Assembly: GCA_029962745.1 (NCBI GenBank)
Contig: CM057161.1
Span: 9,036,638-9,100,637, forward strand
Source: Echinometra lucunter
Lineage: Eukaryota; Echinodermata; Echinoidea; Camarodonta; Echinometridae
Length of the DNA: 64,000 nucleotides
Direction of reading: 5' to 3'
The translations under genes and the position numbers were made by a program. This document shows positions 1-31,799 of the stretch, in pieces (positions within the stretch are counted from its first letter, which is position 1; each line of letters begins with the position of its first letter). Below the pieces are notes generated by a model, which saw only the letters and a list, made by a program, of their open reading frames with translations, was not told the DNA's origin and did not search any database.

Positions 1-655
1 GACCGTATTTCAAGAAACGGGCATGAAATCAAAATTACTTCACCAAATTCGGTGATCTTGGTATCATTCTTTTGGTAGAAGATGCTGTATCCATTGATGT
101 AGAAATATTATTTACTTTTTGAAGGCAAATTACTGAAAATCCGCCGTTACGCTTTTCCTGGGACACCCGGCATAGTTTACATCCGTCCTGGGTACGACGT
201 TAAACTGCCTCCAGATGGGGTGGACTGGTCGTGCAGTGGGATATCAAGCTGTCCACTTGCTATCTCCAAGCAAAAGCTGCACATGAGACCCATAAATCGA
301 TCCCATGACGGCGGGTAGCTGGCGCCTTAACCAGCTGGGAGGACGTGGGCCATTGGAACAAAACTTATTATTGGGTTCTTGGTCTTCTTGGACCCAGCGA
401 CCGGCAGCTGGGTAGCGGGAGAGGGCTTGGGCGAAGGAGCCCCTTGTGGCCCAACGACTGAGCAAATCACACTCAAGACATCTTGGGACAACGGCAGAAG
501 AAGGGATCTGGGTCTTCTGCTATCTTGCTCCAAGTATGCAATCGTGTTGTGAAATCAGATCAAAAAGAAAGAGGAAACGGCGTAAAGGTATCCAACAGAG
601 ACTGATTGGGGATGCCTCACCCGGTAGGGGTTTGCCGAGTACGCGGGTCAACACA
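1..655. other. No recognised gene; possible 5' part of the adjacent LINE
   Basis: Balanced-GC sequence without simple repeats. Two short plus-strand ORF stretches (446-700 region) are lysine/arginine rich (KRKRKRRK) and may be leader or ORF1 sequence of the LINE that starts near 830. No homology recognised. Confidence 0.3.
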
Positions 656-791
656 GGCCCCGTAACACATAGCTTTAATAGCGATTGCTCGTACGATTGA
701 TATCTACGATTGATTGCACATAGTGATCAATACAATCAATCGTAAAAAAATCAATCTTTAGGATCAGTTGCTAAGCTTTGTGTTAGGGGCC
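656..791. repeat. Foldback (TIR) element, GGCCCCGTAACACA family, copy 1
   Basis: Ends are inverted: GGCCCCGTAACACATAGCTT on the left and AAGCTTTGTGTTAGGGGCC on the right, with internal ATCAATCGTA-type inverted segments. It sits at the 5' edge of the LINE; copy 2 lies just past the LINE 3' end. Confidence 0.7.
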
Positions 792-829
792 AGATAGTCA
801 TTCAACTACTGCGTATCAACGTATAACAA

Positions 830-2935
830 CTTGGAATGGACGTACATTGTATCATGCCGGAAAAGTTGATAATGTGCTACAAAACATGAAACGAGTGAAT
901 GTTGATATCCTAGGAATGAGCGAAGTCAGATGGCCAGGTAGTGGGAAGATTAGGGTGGAAGATGCTCTTCTGATCTTCTCGGGCGCAGAAAAGGACCAAG
1001 GACCATATTGGGGCTAAAAGTTGCTGATAGTCTGAATGGCTATTGGCTATCCGACCGTCCTTTGGAAGCGCATAGAGACGTTATATCATAATGTGATATG
1101 CGCTATACAAGAACTATATATTATATTATTAGTGAATCTGATTATGAACATCATACACAGGTTTACGCACCCACCAGGAGCAGTAGTGATGATGAATTAG
1201 AAAGCTTCTAATGTGATGTGAACAAAGCGCTTAGATAGTGTAAATCCCAAGAGATTGTAATTGTCATGGGCGATGTGAATGCAAAGGTGGGGCAAGGAAA
1301 AGAGGCAGATGTTGTTGGGCCGTATGGCCTGAGTGGGTGAACGCAAAGAAAGAGGTAACATCTTGGTCCAATGTTGTAAAACAAATGGACAGGTTATATG
1401 CAACCTTCTTCAAGCATCACTCAAGACGGCTATGCACAAGGTGGTGCCCGGACAATCACATCAAGAACCAAATAAATTATATTACGATCAATAGGAGATT
1501 TAGGAACTCTGTCACTCGAGTAAAAGGATACCCAGGTTTAGATTGCAATAGCGATCATGTTCTACTCTAGCATCAATTCACGTCAAGCTTAAAAAGGTGA
1601 AACGGGTAAAATAATTTCCCAAGTTAAGTATCCATCTACCTAGGGAGGAAAAGGTAAAGGAACTGTGTCTTCAAAGTATGCATCTTTGGAAACAATTCAT
1701 GATATAAGAGACGCAGATAAAAGAATACCGCATGTTCAGCCAGGTGGTGACAGAAGCTCAGAGGAAGTATTACCCTAAAAGTCCAGGGCACAGAAACAGG
1801 AATGGATGACTGCAGAAATCCTAAAGCAATTGGAAGAAAGGAGAAAGGTGAAAAACAAAACTGAAAGGTACGAACGTCTAGACAAATAGCTACGCAATGT
1901 GTGTCGTGAAACAAAGTACATTTTCTTAAACAAGAAATGTGCAAAAGATATGCATGACATCGTCCGACAAGTAACAGGTGTAAAGAAAAATTCACCTGCT
2001 AGTTGCATTGAAGCAAAAGATGGTACCATCATCATGGGACAATCCTCAAGATATGGGAGGAATATATTGGAGAATTATTTTCAGACAACAGAGGAGAAGA
2101 CCAACAGTTACAAAGGATGGAGGAAACCCTATCCGTGAGGAGGAAGTACACAAGGCAATGAGGAGCATGGCAACTGGTAAGGCAGCTGGTCCAGATGGTG
2201 TAGTAGCAGAGATGCTACAAGTTTTGGAAGCATTTGGCTTAACACAGATCACGCAACTTGCAAAGGAAATTTATGCAAAAGGTCACTTTCCAACTGAGAT
2301 GTGTAAGTCTATTTTATAACTTTACTAAAGAAGCCAGGTACTACCGAAATGTGAGATGCATCGTACTATCAGTTTAATGAGCCACCTGACAAAGCTCATA
2401 CTCCGAATTCTCCTAAATAGACTTCGGGGACGAATTGCTGGGGAAGTAGCGGATGAGCAGTATGGTTTCCAGAAAGACAAAGGCACAAAAAAGTGTTATA
2501 CATGGTAGGTGCTGCTTTACGGAGCTGAAAGCTGGACAATCAGCAAGACCATGCAGGGCCGTCTTCAAGCTGCTGAGATGTGGTTCGTAAGAAATATGCT
2601 CAGGATATCCTGGACAGATAGCATAACAAATGAACAAGTACTGGGCCGAGCTGGCACTTGCAGACAGCTTATGACGACTATTATTACACGACAGATTCGT
2701 TTTCTTGGACATGTTTTGAGAAAAGAACAGCTTGAAGACCCAGCCCTTACAGGAAAAATAGAGGGCCTCAGATTACGTGGACGGCAACGCCTTACATACT
2801 TAGGATGCCTGCAGAGAGCCATCGGTATTGCCCCTCTTGATCTCATCAAGCGCTGCAAGAATAGAGAGAAAGACATGATTGCCGCCAACGTAAGGATTTG
2901 ATATGGCACTCAGATTGATTGATTGATAATTTACA
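830..2935 (+). pseudogene. Decayed non-LTR retrotransposon (AP endonuclease + reverse transcriptase)
   Basis: Fragments in several frames read as one LINE polyprotein. Endonuclease: WNGRTLYHAG, DILGMSEVRWPGSG, VIVMGDVNAKVG, then CNSDHVLL with the S-D-H catalytic motif near 1,550. Reverse transcriptase: GKAAGPDGV (near 2,190) and DEQYGFQKDKGT (near 2,460). C-terminal part: LLYGAESWTISK, WFVRNMLRISWTD, RFLGHVLRKEQL. Stops and frameshifts are frequent. At about 2,500 the text jumps from the early RT motifs straight to the C-terminal domain, so the catalytic Y-A-D-D segment (roughly 200 residues) is deleted. The 3' end is a short GATT repeat, as in RTE-type elements. Family placement is from memory of the motifs. 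Confidence 0.85.
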
Positions 2936-2941
2936 TCATCT

Positions 2942-3100
2942 GGGCCCCGTAACACAAAGATTTGCAATCAATCGCAAAGTTGTAACAGCCAATCAAGACC
3001 ATTGTTTCATGCGCATCTCCTTCAAAAAGGTGACCCTGGACCAATCAGAATGGTTGTTTTGAATTTGCGATTGATCGCAAATCTTTGTGTTACGGGCCCC
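2942..3100. repeat. Foldback (TIR) element, GGCCCCGTAACACA family, copy 2
   Basis: GGGCCCCGTAACACAAAGAT at the left is matched by ATCTTTGTGTTACGGGCCCC at the right, and the next bases (TTTGCAATCAATCGCAAA against TTTGCGATTGATCGCAAA) continue the pairing. Non-coding MITE. Confidence 0.85.
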
Positions 3101-4519
3101 AGGTGTTCAAGTTCTTCATTTTCATCCTTTTGATTTCAACATCTGTAAATAATATATCCATCGCTTGTGTTATCCAAGTGAGATTGTGAGATTTCTATCG
3201 GAGAACATCTCGTGCACCCTAATCATGTTAATCGCGACGCGTTTCGTTGAGGCCTCGCAGGCGCGGTCGTTCTTCATCGTGACATCGCCTTTTTAGTTAA
3301 AGGGAAAGTCCACCACAGAAGTTTCACTGTTTCAATAAAAGGAGATAAATTTGAACAGCATTTAAAAAAAGAAAAAGAAATGAGCAAAATCGGTCAAAGA
3401 ATAAGAAAATTACACTCATTTACATTTCCTAGTAAATTACCCTCGGCTCTGCAAATTGGCAACACTGATGACATCATATGCGAGCAGCTCTCCATTCACT
3501 TTGTACATGAAATTTCACATTTTCTCAATTTTCTTGGAAGTTACACATTTTCTAACCCCCATAGTCAATGTAGGCTTACTTCGAACCATCGGGTGATCGC
3601 GTCGGGCCGTGTAATCGCGTAACCCGACCTTTCGTGAAAACAGCCCCCTGTATTTACGAAAGGTCGGGTAAATCGTGTGGTAAAAATGTGATTTTTAGCA
3701 GTTGTGGTCATTGACATAAGACTAATCTTTTACGCGAATATTCGTGAGAAAACTACCTTCAAATGACGAACTATCGGGTAAAAAAATAAATTTTGATATT
3801 AATCCATTTATGATATGCAAGTACTTCAGTTTCATTATAATTAGGTTCCAATAATCTGTCGAATTTTAACGTATTAACAGACTTCCATGGAAATGCCAAA
3901 TGTATATCTTTTCTTTACAATCACTGATCATGGGGGGGGGGGGGTGGCTAATCACGTGCGATGATTAAATTTGGGTGAATGCGTGGGAAGACCTATACCA
4001 AAGAATTTTTAAAATTAATATCCATAAAGGCGTGTAGATGTACGACCTTGATCTTCAAAAGATAATGCACTTTGAAAATCTGATAAATTTAATCAACACA
4101 AAACACGTATACATTGCAATTATCTCCTTCACAAACTCTCCACTACTCCATCCTTTCCCATTCTCTGCCCCCCCCCCCCCCCCCCCCCCCTCTCTCTCTC
4201 TCTCGGACACCCTCCAATTTTCATCAAATAATCTCGTCCGAACTGATTTTTCATCTCTTTCTTCCTGTATTTATCTCTGTCTCTCTTTCCAACCCTTTCC
4301 ATCTCTCTTGAACACACCCTCTTTTTTGCTTCATTTTTCACCTACCCCCATAGGCATATTCATTTCATAAGAGGGGGCTTCAGTATTTTCTTAGTTGTGC
4401 ATGTATACATGTATTACAATTATCACATTCTTTTAAAAATTTCTGGGGATTACACAATCAATATCAAAGTACACTTGTAGTAAAAAAAAACTAGATGAAT
4501 CTTCGACCACGCGTGGTCG

Positions 4520-5398
4520 AACTTTATGCCTCCGCCATTACCAAATCAGAAATAAATGGCACTTCATGTTGATTTATTTTCATTTATACAATGACATCTT
4601 TGACTTTGACCTTTGACCTTGTGACCCCCAAATCTAATGAGAGCATTGCCGTTTCCATATGCATACATGAGCCAAGTTTGTTGAACCGTCAAATGGTTAC
4701 TGAGTTATCACAAGAACGAACCATTTCTATGTACATAATGACCTCTATGACCTTTGACCTTTGACCTTGAGACCCCAAAATCTAATCAGATCATTGTCCC
4801 TCCCATATGCATAACTGTGCCAAGTTTGAGGTTGATAGGTCAAATGGTTCCTAAGTTATCGCGAGAACGAGCCATTTTTATGTGTTTTATTAGCTCTATG
4901 ACCTTGACCTTTGACCTTGTGACCCCAAAATCTAATCAGATCATTGTCCCTCCCATATGCATACCTGTGCCAAGTTTGAGGTTGATAGGTCAAATGGTTC
5001 TTAAGTTATCACGAGAACAAGCCATTTTATGTGTTTTATTACCTCTATGACCTTGACCTTTGACCTTGAGACCCCCAAAATCTAATCAGATCATTGTCCC
5101 TCCCATATGCATACCTATGCCAAGTTTGAGGTTGATCTGTCAAATGGTTCTTAAGTTATCGTGAGAACGAGCCATTTTTATGTGTTTTATTACCTCTATG
5201 ACCTTGACCTTTGACCTTGAGACTCCAAAATCTAATCAGATCATTGTCCCTCCCATATGCATACACGAGCCAAGTTTGAAGTTGATCCGTCAAACGGTTC
5301 TTAAGTTATCGCGAGAACGAAAACGGGACGGACGGACGGACGGACGACCCGAAAACATAATGCCTCCGGCAACCACCTACGGTGAGCGGAGGCATAAA
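4520..5398. mobile_element. Small TIR element with ~150-bp tandem core carrying TGACCT repeats
   Basis: Ends TTATGCCTCCGC (4,526 region) and GCGGAGGCATAA (about 5,386-5,397) are inverted repeats. The core is about five head-to-tail units of about 150 bp starting near 4,592, 4,739, 4,888, 5,040 and 5,190. Each begins with TGACCTTTGACCTT-type sequence and continues through CCCATATGCATAC, GCCAAGTTTG and GCGAGAACG. Followed by GGACGGACGGACGGACG. Open frames across it are repeat artefacts. Confidence 0.8.
4748..4767. promoter_or_regulatory. DR1-type nuclear receptor half-site array (one of five)
   Basis: TGACCT occurs three times with single T spacers, i.e. AGGTCA-A-AGGTCA-A-AGGTCA on the minus strand. 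Spacing of one is the DR1 arrangement bound by RXR, HNF4 and COUP-TF-type receptors. Similar arrays recur in the other repeat units. Binding is not shown. Confidence 0.35.
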
Positions 5399-7068
5399 AA
5401 TGGATTTGCTATGTAATGATTATTTTTCTGCATTGTGATTACAGTCATGTATATGTTAAAATAGGTTCAATTCCGATAAAAAAGAAACTACATCAGCCTT
5501 CATTCATCACTTAAAAGTAAAATATATTTCATATTACTCATAACAATTTTTTAAAAATCATATACTCTGTTCACAACTTACAACAAAAAAGAATAGACTA
5601 TAGAGTTTTACATCACTACCATTCAAATGTTAGTAATTCAAATTGCCAACATGTATCAAGGCCCAATAGAATCCTTTTCTACTTTAAATAATACTTGTAA
5701 ATAAATCATTAACAGAGCTCATAGTCAGATGTTGTGCACAACTCAGGAAGAATGAGCTATTCCACATCCCTTTAGAAGAAATTAATAAAATTAATTAAAA
5801 CGCAACTGAAAACAGTAATTTTGAAACTTACATATTCATCATTCAATTCAAATTACTAGTACACTGTACTGAATTTATGAATTTTCAAATCCTCAAATGA
5901 AACAATAATCTGCTGTAAGAGTTTCAAATAATTCGCACACACCTATGGGGAGGGGTTTAGTTAAAAAAAAAAATAATGCAATTATTTGTTTTGTAACTTT
6001 GTTTAATGACATTGCAAAAAAATTTTATGTCGACAATAATCCAAAATTGTTGATTGCATATCAATAAATTTGAATTGAATTGAATTGTGGGTTGGGCTAC
6101 TGCTCCCGCCCCCCCCCCCCCCCCCCCCCCCGCTGCATACAGGGCCATGACTCCTCACTCATTGAGAGACAGATCTCCAAAGCAGGGGTCCAATGCAATG
6201 AAGAGTAGAAGCTGAATTCTTTCTGTTAAAGAAAACAAGATGAGATTGAAGGTTAACTTGAATTAGAATAAATGCAAAGTAAATGTACAAATTATGGACA
6301 GTAGGAGCACTAAATATTTACCTTTGCAGACCAAGGTTTATAAATCATTTTAGTTTATTTCACAAAACTCAAAATACAATTGAAATTTATACAACAGAAA
6401 TTTAGAACAATAAATACCTCAACTTGAAATTTAATAATAAAAAACAAACTTGCAAATGAAATGAGAGAAAAAAACAGAAAACAAAATATAGTTTCTGCTT
6501 GTATAGCAAAAATGAACAAGTAAAGCTGAACAATTATTTAGCTCTAACTAAGCAATACATTTCTTAATGAAGTGTAAGCAAGAAATGTTGGTGAGATATT
6601 TTGATCCTGGTGCCCATGAAACTCAAGGAAGAAAAATATTCATCATGCCAGACTGATGAAATTTACAAAGGAGACAATAACAATACTAAAAAAAAATGTT
6701 ACAAATTAATTCAAGGATGGGTGTATTTGCAACCAAGGCCAATGGCCTTGTAAATGATGCTAAACCCTGGCTGAATATTGACATACCTGTACATGTAGCA
6801 ACCTTATTAAATTCATGCAGAATTCACTTACCTTCCATAACTGGAGTGGTAGACTAACTCATTTCTTGCAGAAACTTTCTTCAGTCTCAGTCAACAAGCA
6901 ATCATCACCTACATCTCCAACATGATGTGGATGCAGACATAAATGCAGCATTAGGTTTCAACCTAGGCATGTTCAATCTGATGAACAAAGTCAAAACAAA
7001 TAAATGAATGGGATGCTCTGATCTACCTCTCAAAAAGAAAATAATTTTTCATCGGACACTGTTGGAGT
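5399..7068. other. AT-rich interior of the 4.94-kb element, no gene seen
   Basis: AT-rich sequence with many stop codons on both strands, plus a poly-C tract near 6,110-6,131. No homology recognised. Confidence 0.5.
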
Positions 7069-7330
7069 CTATCCGTGAAGAAGTAGAAGCAAGATTAAAT
7101 CAGTGGTGTAACAACCAGGGGCAGGGGAGGGAGGGACAGAGTGCCCCCTGAAGGATTTCAGTGGGAAAATCCACCAAACCACCACGAAAAAAATGAAAGA
7201 AAGGGAAAGGAAGAAAAAGGAAGGGAGAAAGGGAAAGAAAGAAGAAAAGGGAGAAAGAAGAAGAGATATGAAAAAAAAAGAGGAAAGGGGGGGGGGGGGC
7301 AGAGCCAAAAATTTCCTGGTAAGTAAATTT

Positions 7331-7495
7331 AGAATCAGTGGCATAGCTAGGATTTCACTTAAGGGGGCAGTAGTCTCCCCCTCCCCGCACCCTCCCCCTA
7401 TGGAGTGCGCTTCGCGCGGTCAGTGTTTCGATTCCTTTGTGTACTCACTACCGCCCCCCCCTCTCAAATGAAATCATAACTATGCCACTGATTCT
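7331..7495. repeat. Foldback element, AATCAGTGGCATAG ends
   Basis: AGAATCAGTGGCATAG at the left is exactly inverted as CTATGCCACTGATTCT at the right. The interior holds G/C-rich tracts. Confidence 0.8.
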
Positions 7496-7550
7496 TGACT
7501 GAGTTACTAGAAATTTTGGGCGCCCCCCCCCCCCCCCCGATAACAGGAAC

Positions 7551-7663
7551 CAGGGCTGCGTTTCACGAAACCGTCATAGGTCTAACTTCTTGGACATCCC
7601 ATTGAAACGCGTGTTGTAGAATTAACACGCGTTTCTATGGGATGTCCATGAAACGCAGCCCTG
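7551..7663. repeat. 113-bp hairpin element, CAGGGCTGCGTTTC ends
   Basis: CAGGGCTGCGTTTCA and GGACATCCCAT pair with ATGGGATGTCC and TGAAACGCAGCCCTG. The centre AACGCGTGTT pairs with AACACGCGTT, so nearly the whole unit folds back. Confidence 0.85.
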
Positions 7664-8310
7664 TTAGACCGCTGGATTAAATCATAGTCTCATTCATGTC
7701 ATTATGCTTCCTTGTGCTGTCTTTGAAATCTGAGCTTAAACTGTACACACAGTCATAGACCCCCGCCTCGCCCTCCCCCTTGCTTTACACAGCTAAACAT
7801 CATGCAACAATTTAGGATAACCGATTCGTCAACTCGCCAACACACTATGCATGTAGGTGGGATAAAATAAACGTTGAATCTCACTGTCAACCGTTTTTGC
7901 ATTGCATTTACAATCATAGGCAATGCGCCCGAAAGTCTGGGCAAGATGTTGGGTCGTGACAGGGTGCTTAGCGCAATGCAGCGGTAACATGAGCTGCCGA
8001 CGATGAAAAGAGTTTACAAACTTCGTGAGTTTATAGCACATAATTTCATGACATACAGCTCAGGACACTTCTTTGAAAATATAAAGAAATTAAACGCAGA
8101 TTTGGCACAATGTAGAACTCATTATGAATAGATTCTATTTTTTGACAAATTAGCGAAATTTAAACTGTACTCACCTCTGGACTTTCCGAGGCACAGGCCG
8201 ACTTTGTTGTTGTTGTTGTTGTTGTTGTTTTGGTTTAACGGCGCTTGTGCGAATCAAATACTAGCTTTTATTCAAGCCGTTTTTCGTCAAATTATTTGTT
8301 GTAGAAATGT
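7664..8310. other. Interior of the 4.94-kb element, no gene recognised
   Basis: Contains a minus-strand ORF of 70 codons (7,829-8,041) without recognisable homology and a GTT trinucleotide run at 8,205-8,229. Confidence 0.4.
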
Positions 8311-8743
8311 GCGTTAAGGACGCGACTCTTCGTATATTTGCTAGCTAATTTCTACGAAGTGTCGGGTTAATGGACCCGACTTTTCGTAGATTTAACTGGT
8401 ATATTTCTCAAATGGTGAACCCGACCTTTCGTAAATAAAGGGGGCTTTTTTCACGAAAGGTCGCATTACGCGATTACACGGCCCGACGCGAAGACCCGAT
8501 GGTTCGAAGTAAGCCGTCAATGTATGTTCAGAAGAATTGCTTTTTATATAACATACTTTGTCTATGGGGTGAGAAAATGTGTAACTTTCAAGAAAGTTGA
8601 GAAAATGTGAAATTTCATGTACAAAGTGAATGGAGAGCTGCTCGCATATGATGTCATCAGTGTTGCCAATTTGCAGAGCCGAGAGTAATTTATTAGAAAA
8701 TGTAAATGAGTGTAATTTTCTTATTCTTTGACCGATTTTGCTC

Positions 8744-9828
8744 CATATCGAATCCTATGGGACACTAACTGCGCGTGCTTTCCGCGCGTGTCTACCACTC
8801 TATGGAAATACCATTGGAAATGTCATGTTTTTTAAACAATTTTGTCATTCCTGAAAAAAGTTCCCAATTTTATCCTTAGTTCCCATGATATAATGCTGAT
8901 GATATCATATTATTTCCATTAAATAATTGAAATTTTTGCAAAGATGTTAACTGCATTCGCGTTTTGGGGTCAAAAACATCCCTTTCATATCAAAAATAGG
9001 ATGAAATTCAACGTAAAATCCTACTTTATGTCACCACAAACGATTTCCCACTCTTCCAATTTCGCTTGATGGTATCGTACAGCTTAGTTCCCATGAGTCA
9101 TTGTGCAGTTTTTTCTAAGCTTTACGATGATGTAAGAATGATGTTCATTGGTCAAACTTTGCGTTCGCGTTTTAGCTTTAAATAAACATGTGTCAGACCA
9201 CAAGCCAATGGCAAGAGTTGTCATATTCGGGCCGGGCGCGTATTGTACATAATATACATATCACCCTATGCATCACTTGCATGGCGCGGCGACCGGGCCC
9301 GGGCGCCGGCACACTATGCTGCGCTTGCCTGGCTGCAAAATGCAGTGCACTATGCCAAAGATGCCTAGGCCTAGCCTATGTACCGTATGTTGCTGTCGAG
9401 CTGTGCTCTTTTATCCTACATTCAAATAATTGGAAATGCTATAAGAATTCTTGGTAACTATGTGTGCACTTGTTTAAAAATAAATGATGAAGATGATGTG
9501 TGTTTGTGTGTGTCTCATAAGCAGGTTCCACTCAATACACAAACCATATATAGGCATAAATACATGCACACGTATCCACACAACACACACACACCCCAAC
9601 ACAAATACACTCTTGACCCCTGTTAAATAGAGCATTCCCACGGAGAGTAGAAAAGACAGCGCAGTGCATGCAGCGCAGCAGGCAGGGGCCACGGCCGCCG
9701 TTCCCTAGCGTACATATAGCCCTAGCGCTAGCCGGGCTCGCAGCCGGGCTGCGCTTGTGCGACTGTGCGCGCGCCGCTGAGCATTGGCGCGCGCAAGGGG
9801 TCCAAAAGGCGTAAAAGGACTTGATATG
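8744..9828. mobile_element. 1.09-kb insertion in the right arm of the palindromic element
   Basis: Absent from the intact copy at 44.9 kb, where the flanking GCTC and ATTTCT are contiguous. Its ends are imperfectly inverted (CATATCGAATCC and GGACTTGATATG). It contains a GC-rich part (about 9,220-9,360 and 9,650-9,800) and a CA-rich stretch. No clear target duplication and no coding capacity seen; class unknown. Confidence 0.6.
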
Positions 9829-10028
9829 ATTTCTTTTTTTTAAATGCTGTTCAAATTCAACTCCTTGTATTGAAACAGTCAAACTTCTGGGGTGGACTTT
9901 TCCTTTAAATGTGTTTGACTGCGCCTTCACCAAAAGGAATTCAGGATTGGTGAGTCTATTTTGTTATTTTACTGATTCAACATCCATAGGGGATGCCCCC
10001 TATTAATGCCTCATGCAGTCCTACTCAC

Positions 10029-30749
<20,721 letters not shown>

Positions 30750-31140
30750 TTTCCCCGAGATCTTGCTTCAGTTATATGACACATAAACTACCTAAACGTT
30801 CTTCAGTTGCATAAAGAAGGAAATTATCTAAGCTTCCGTCTCCAGTCACCATGAAAAGATAAATGTTTCCAGGAACTGTAAAATAAAAGAGTGAAAACAG
30901 CATAATATCAGTTGAGATATTACACATTGCATGGCATGCCTGATACGATGCAAGGAAACAGTATTTTAAAAATGTTCACAATTTTATGACTTAATTTGAC
31001 AGTTGCAACTACCAAGAAAATCATCCCAAACATAAATGTGCATACATTTATTATGCATGGGAAATAAAACGCACGTCCCGAAAATAACTTTAAACCATCA
31101 ATTGATAACTCTTCCATTTTCGAATGACTGATATAATAAA
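30750..31140 (-). other. Upstream region of the glutamate receptor
   Basis: Presumed 5' leader and intron or promoter. A short upstream ORF (ATGGTGACTGG... near 30,855) precedes the start codon. No TATA box or initiator can be claimed. Confidence 0.3.
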
Positions 31141-31144
31141 TTAT

Positions 31145-31165
31145 ATATATGGGTATATATATATA

Positions 31166-31250
<85 letters not shown>
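31145..31250. repeat. (AT)n and poly-T
   Basis: (AT)n of about 70 bp followed by about 35 T. Confidence 0.95.
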
Positions 31251-31253
<3 letters not shown>

Positions 31254-31519
31254 AGGGTAGCCATATCAGTACTACTACTGCTCTTCCTGCGGGCCCTGCA
31301 ATTATCATTACTCCATCAATGCCAGGTACCCATTTAGTACACCTGCGTACACCTGCGTGTTCCTCTCGACCCATAGGTTGAGAGGGACACATGACTTGTG
31401 AGCAAAACACCTTGGCCAAGGATGCAAGCGCCGGGAGAGGATAGAATCCAGGACCTCCCATACTGTCGAACGAGGAGCAAGAGCCTTGCACCACTGCGCC
31501 ACAGTGCTATACCCTGGGG
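31251..31519 (-). repeat. tRNA-derived SINE
   Basis: The minus strand reads CACTGTGGCGCAGTGGTGCA (A-box TGGCGCAGTGG) and GGTCCTGGATTCTATCC in B-box position, with a body that ends TGGGTACCTGGCATTGATGG. The outermost bases CCAGGGTA and TACCCTGG are inverted. Confidence 0.75.
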
Positions 31520-31799
31520 ATCAAAATGATCATTATGTACCAAGAATGTAATGAAATAATATTTAAGAAACGATTAGGTATTGTCGATTTCATGGAACCC
31601 CTGCAGAATTATAACAATTCGTTGATGATAACGGTTATGACCTTACCTTTACGTTTACATAATCTCAAAATAAGGTCCATGCAAGGTTTACAATGAAAAT
31701 GAAGAGCTTCAATAACAATTCTTGAATATCTTAATTCACACTTACCCCTTCGGAGTATTTTCACAAAAGTGCAGAAATGTGTATTCATGAACATCTAAG

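Larger units (their letters stand above)
3573..8515. mobile_element. 4.94-kb TIR element with 9-bp target duplication (Mutator-like, non-autonomous)
   Basis: The left end GGCTTACTTCGAACCATCGG is exactly inverted at 8,496-8,515, and similarity continues for about 95 bp with few mismatches. GTCAATGTA flanks both ends (3,564-3,572 and 8,516-8,524) and occurs once in the intact copy of the target element at 44.7 kb, proving insertion. Just inside the ends are repeated CCCGACCTTTCGTRA motifs in both orientations, likely transposase-binding sites. No transposase reading frame was found; inside are a tandem-repeat element and MITEs. Long TIRs with a 9-bp duplication fit the Mutator superfamily; the family label is inference. 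Confidence 0.8.
3300..9905. mobile_element. Palindromic element (~565 bp), split by two nested insertions
   Basis: Left arm 3,300-3,572 and right arm 8,516-8,743 plus 9,829-9,905 match, in order and orientation, the uninterrupted copy at 44,438-45,001. Removing the two insertions leaves about 570 bp, close to the intact 564 bp. The outer ends are AGGGAAAGTCCACC and the inverted TGGACTTTTCCTTT, next to TA dinucleotides at both sides, as for Tc1/mariner-type insertions (inference). Confidence 0.85.

Noticed and set aside
4754..5416. Plus-strand ORFs with repeated PKSNQIIVPPICI
   Set aside because: Frames across the 150-bp tandem repeat; the repeat keeps the frame by chance and other copies have stops.
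1..10028. Glutamate receptor M4/C-terminal exon
   Set aside because: No stretch on the minus strand gave the expected K-W-W and M4 motifs; this region is almost entirely repeats.
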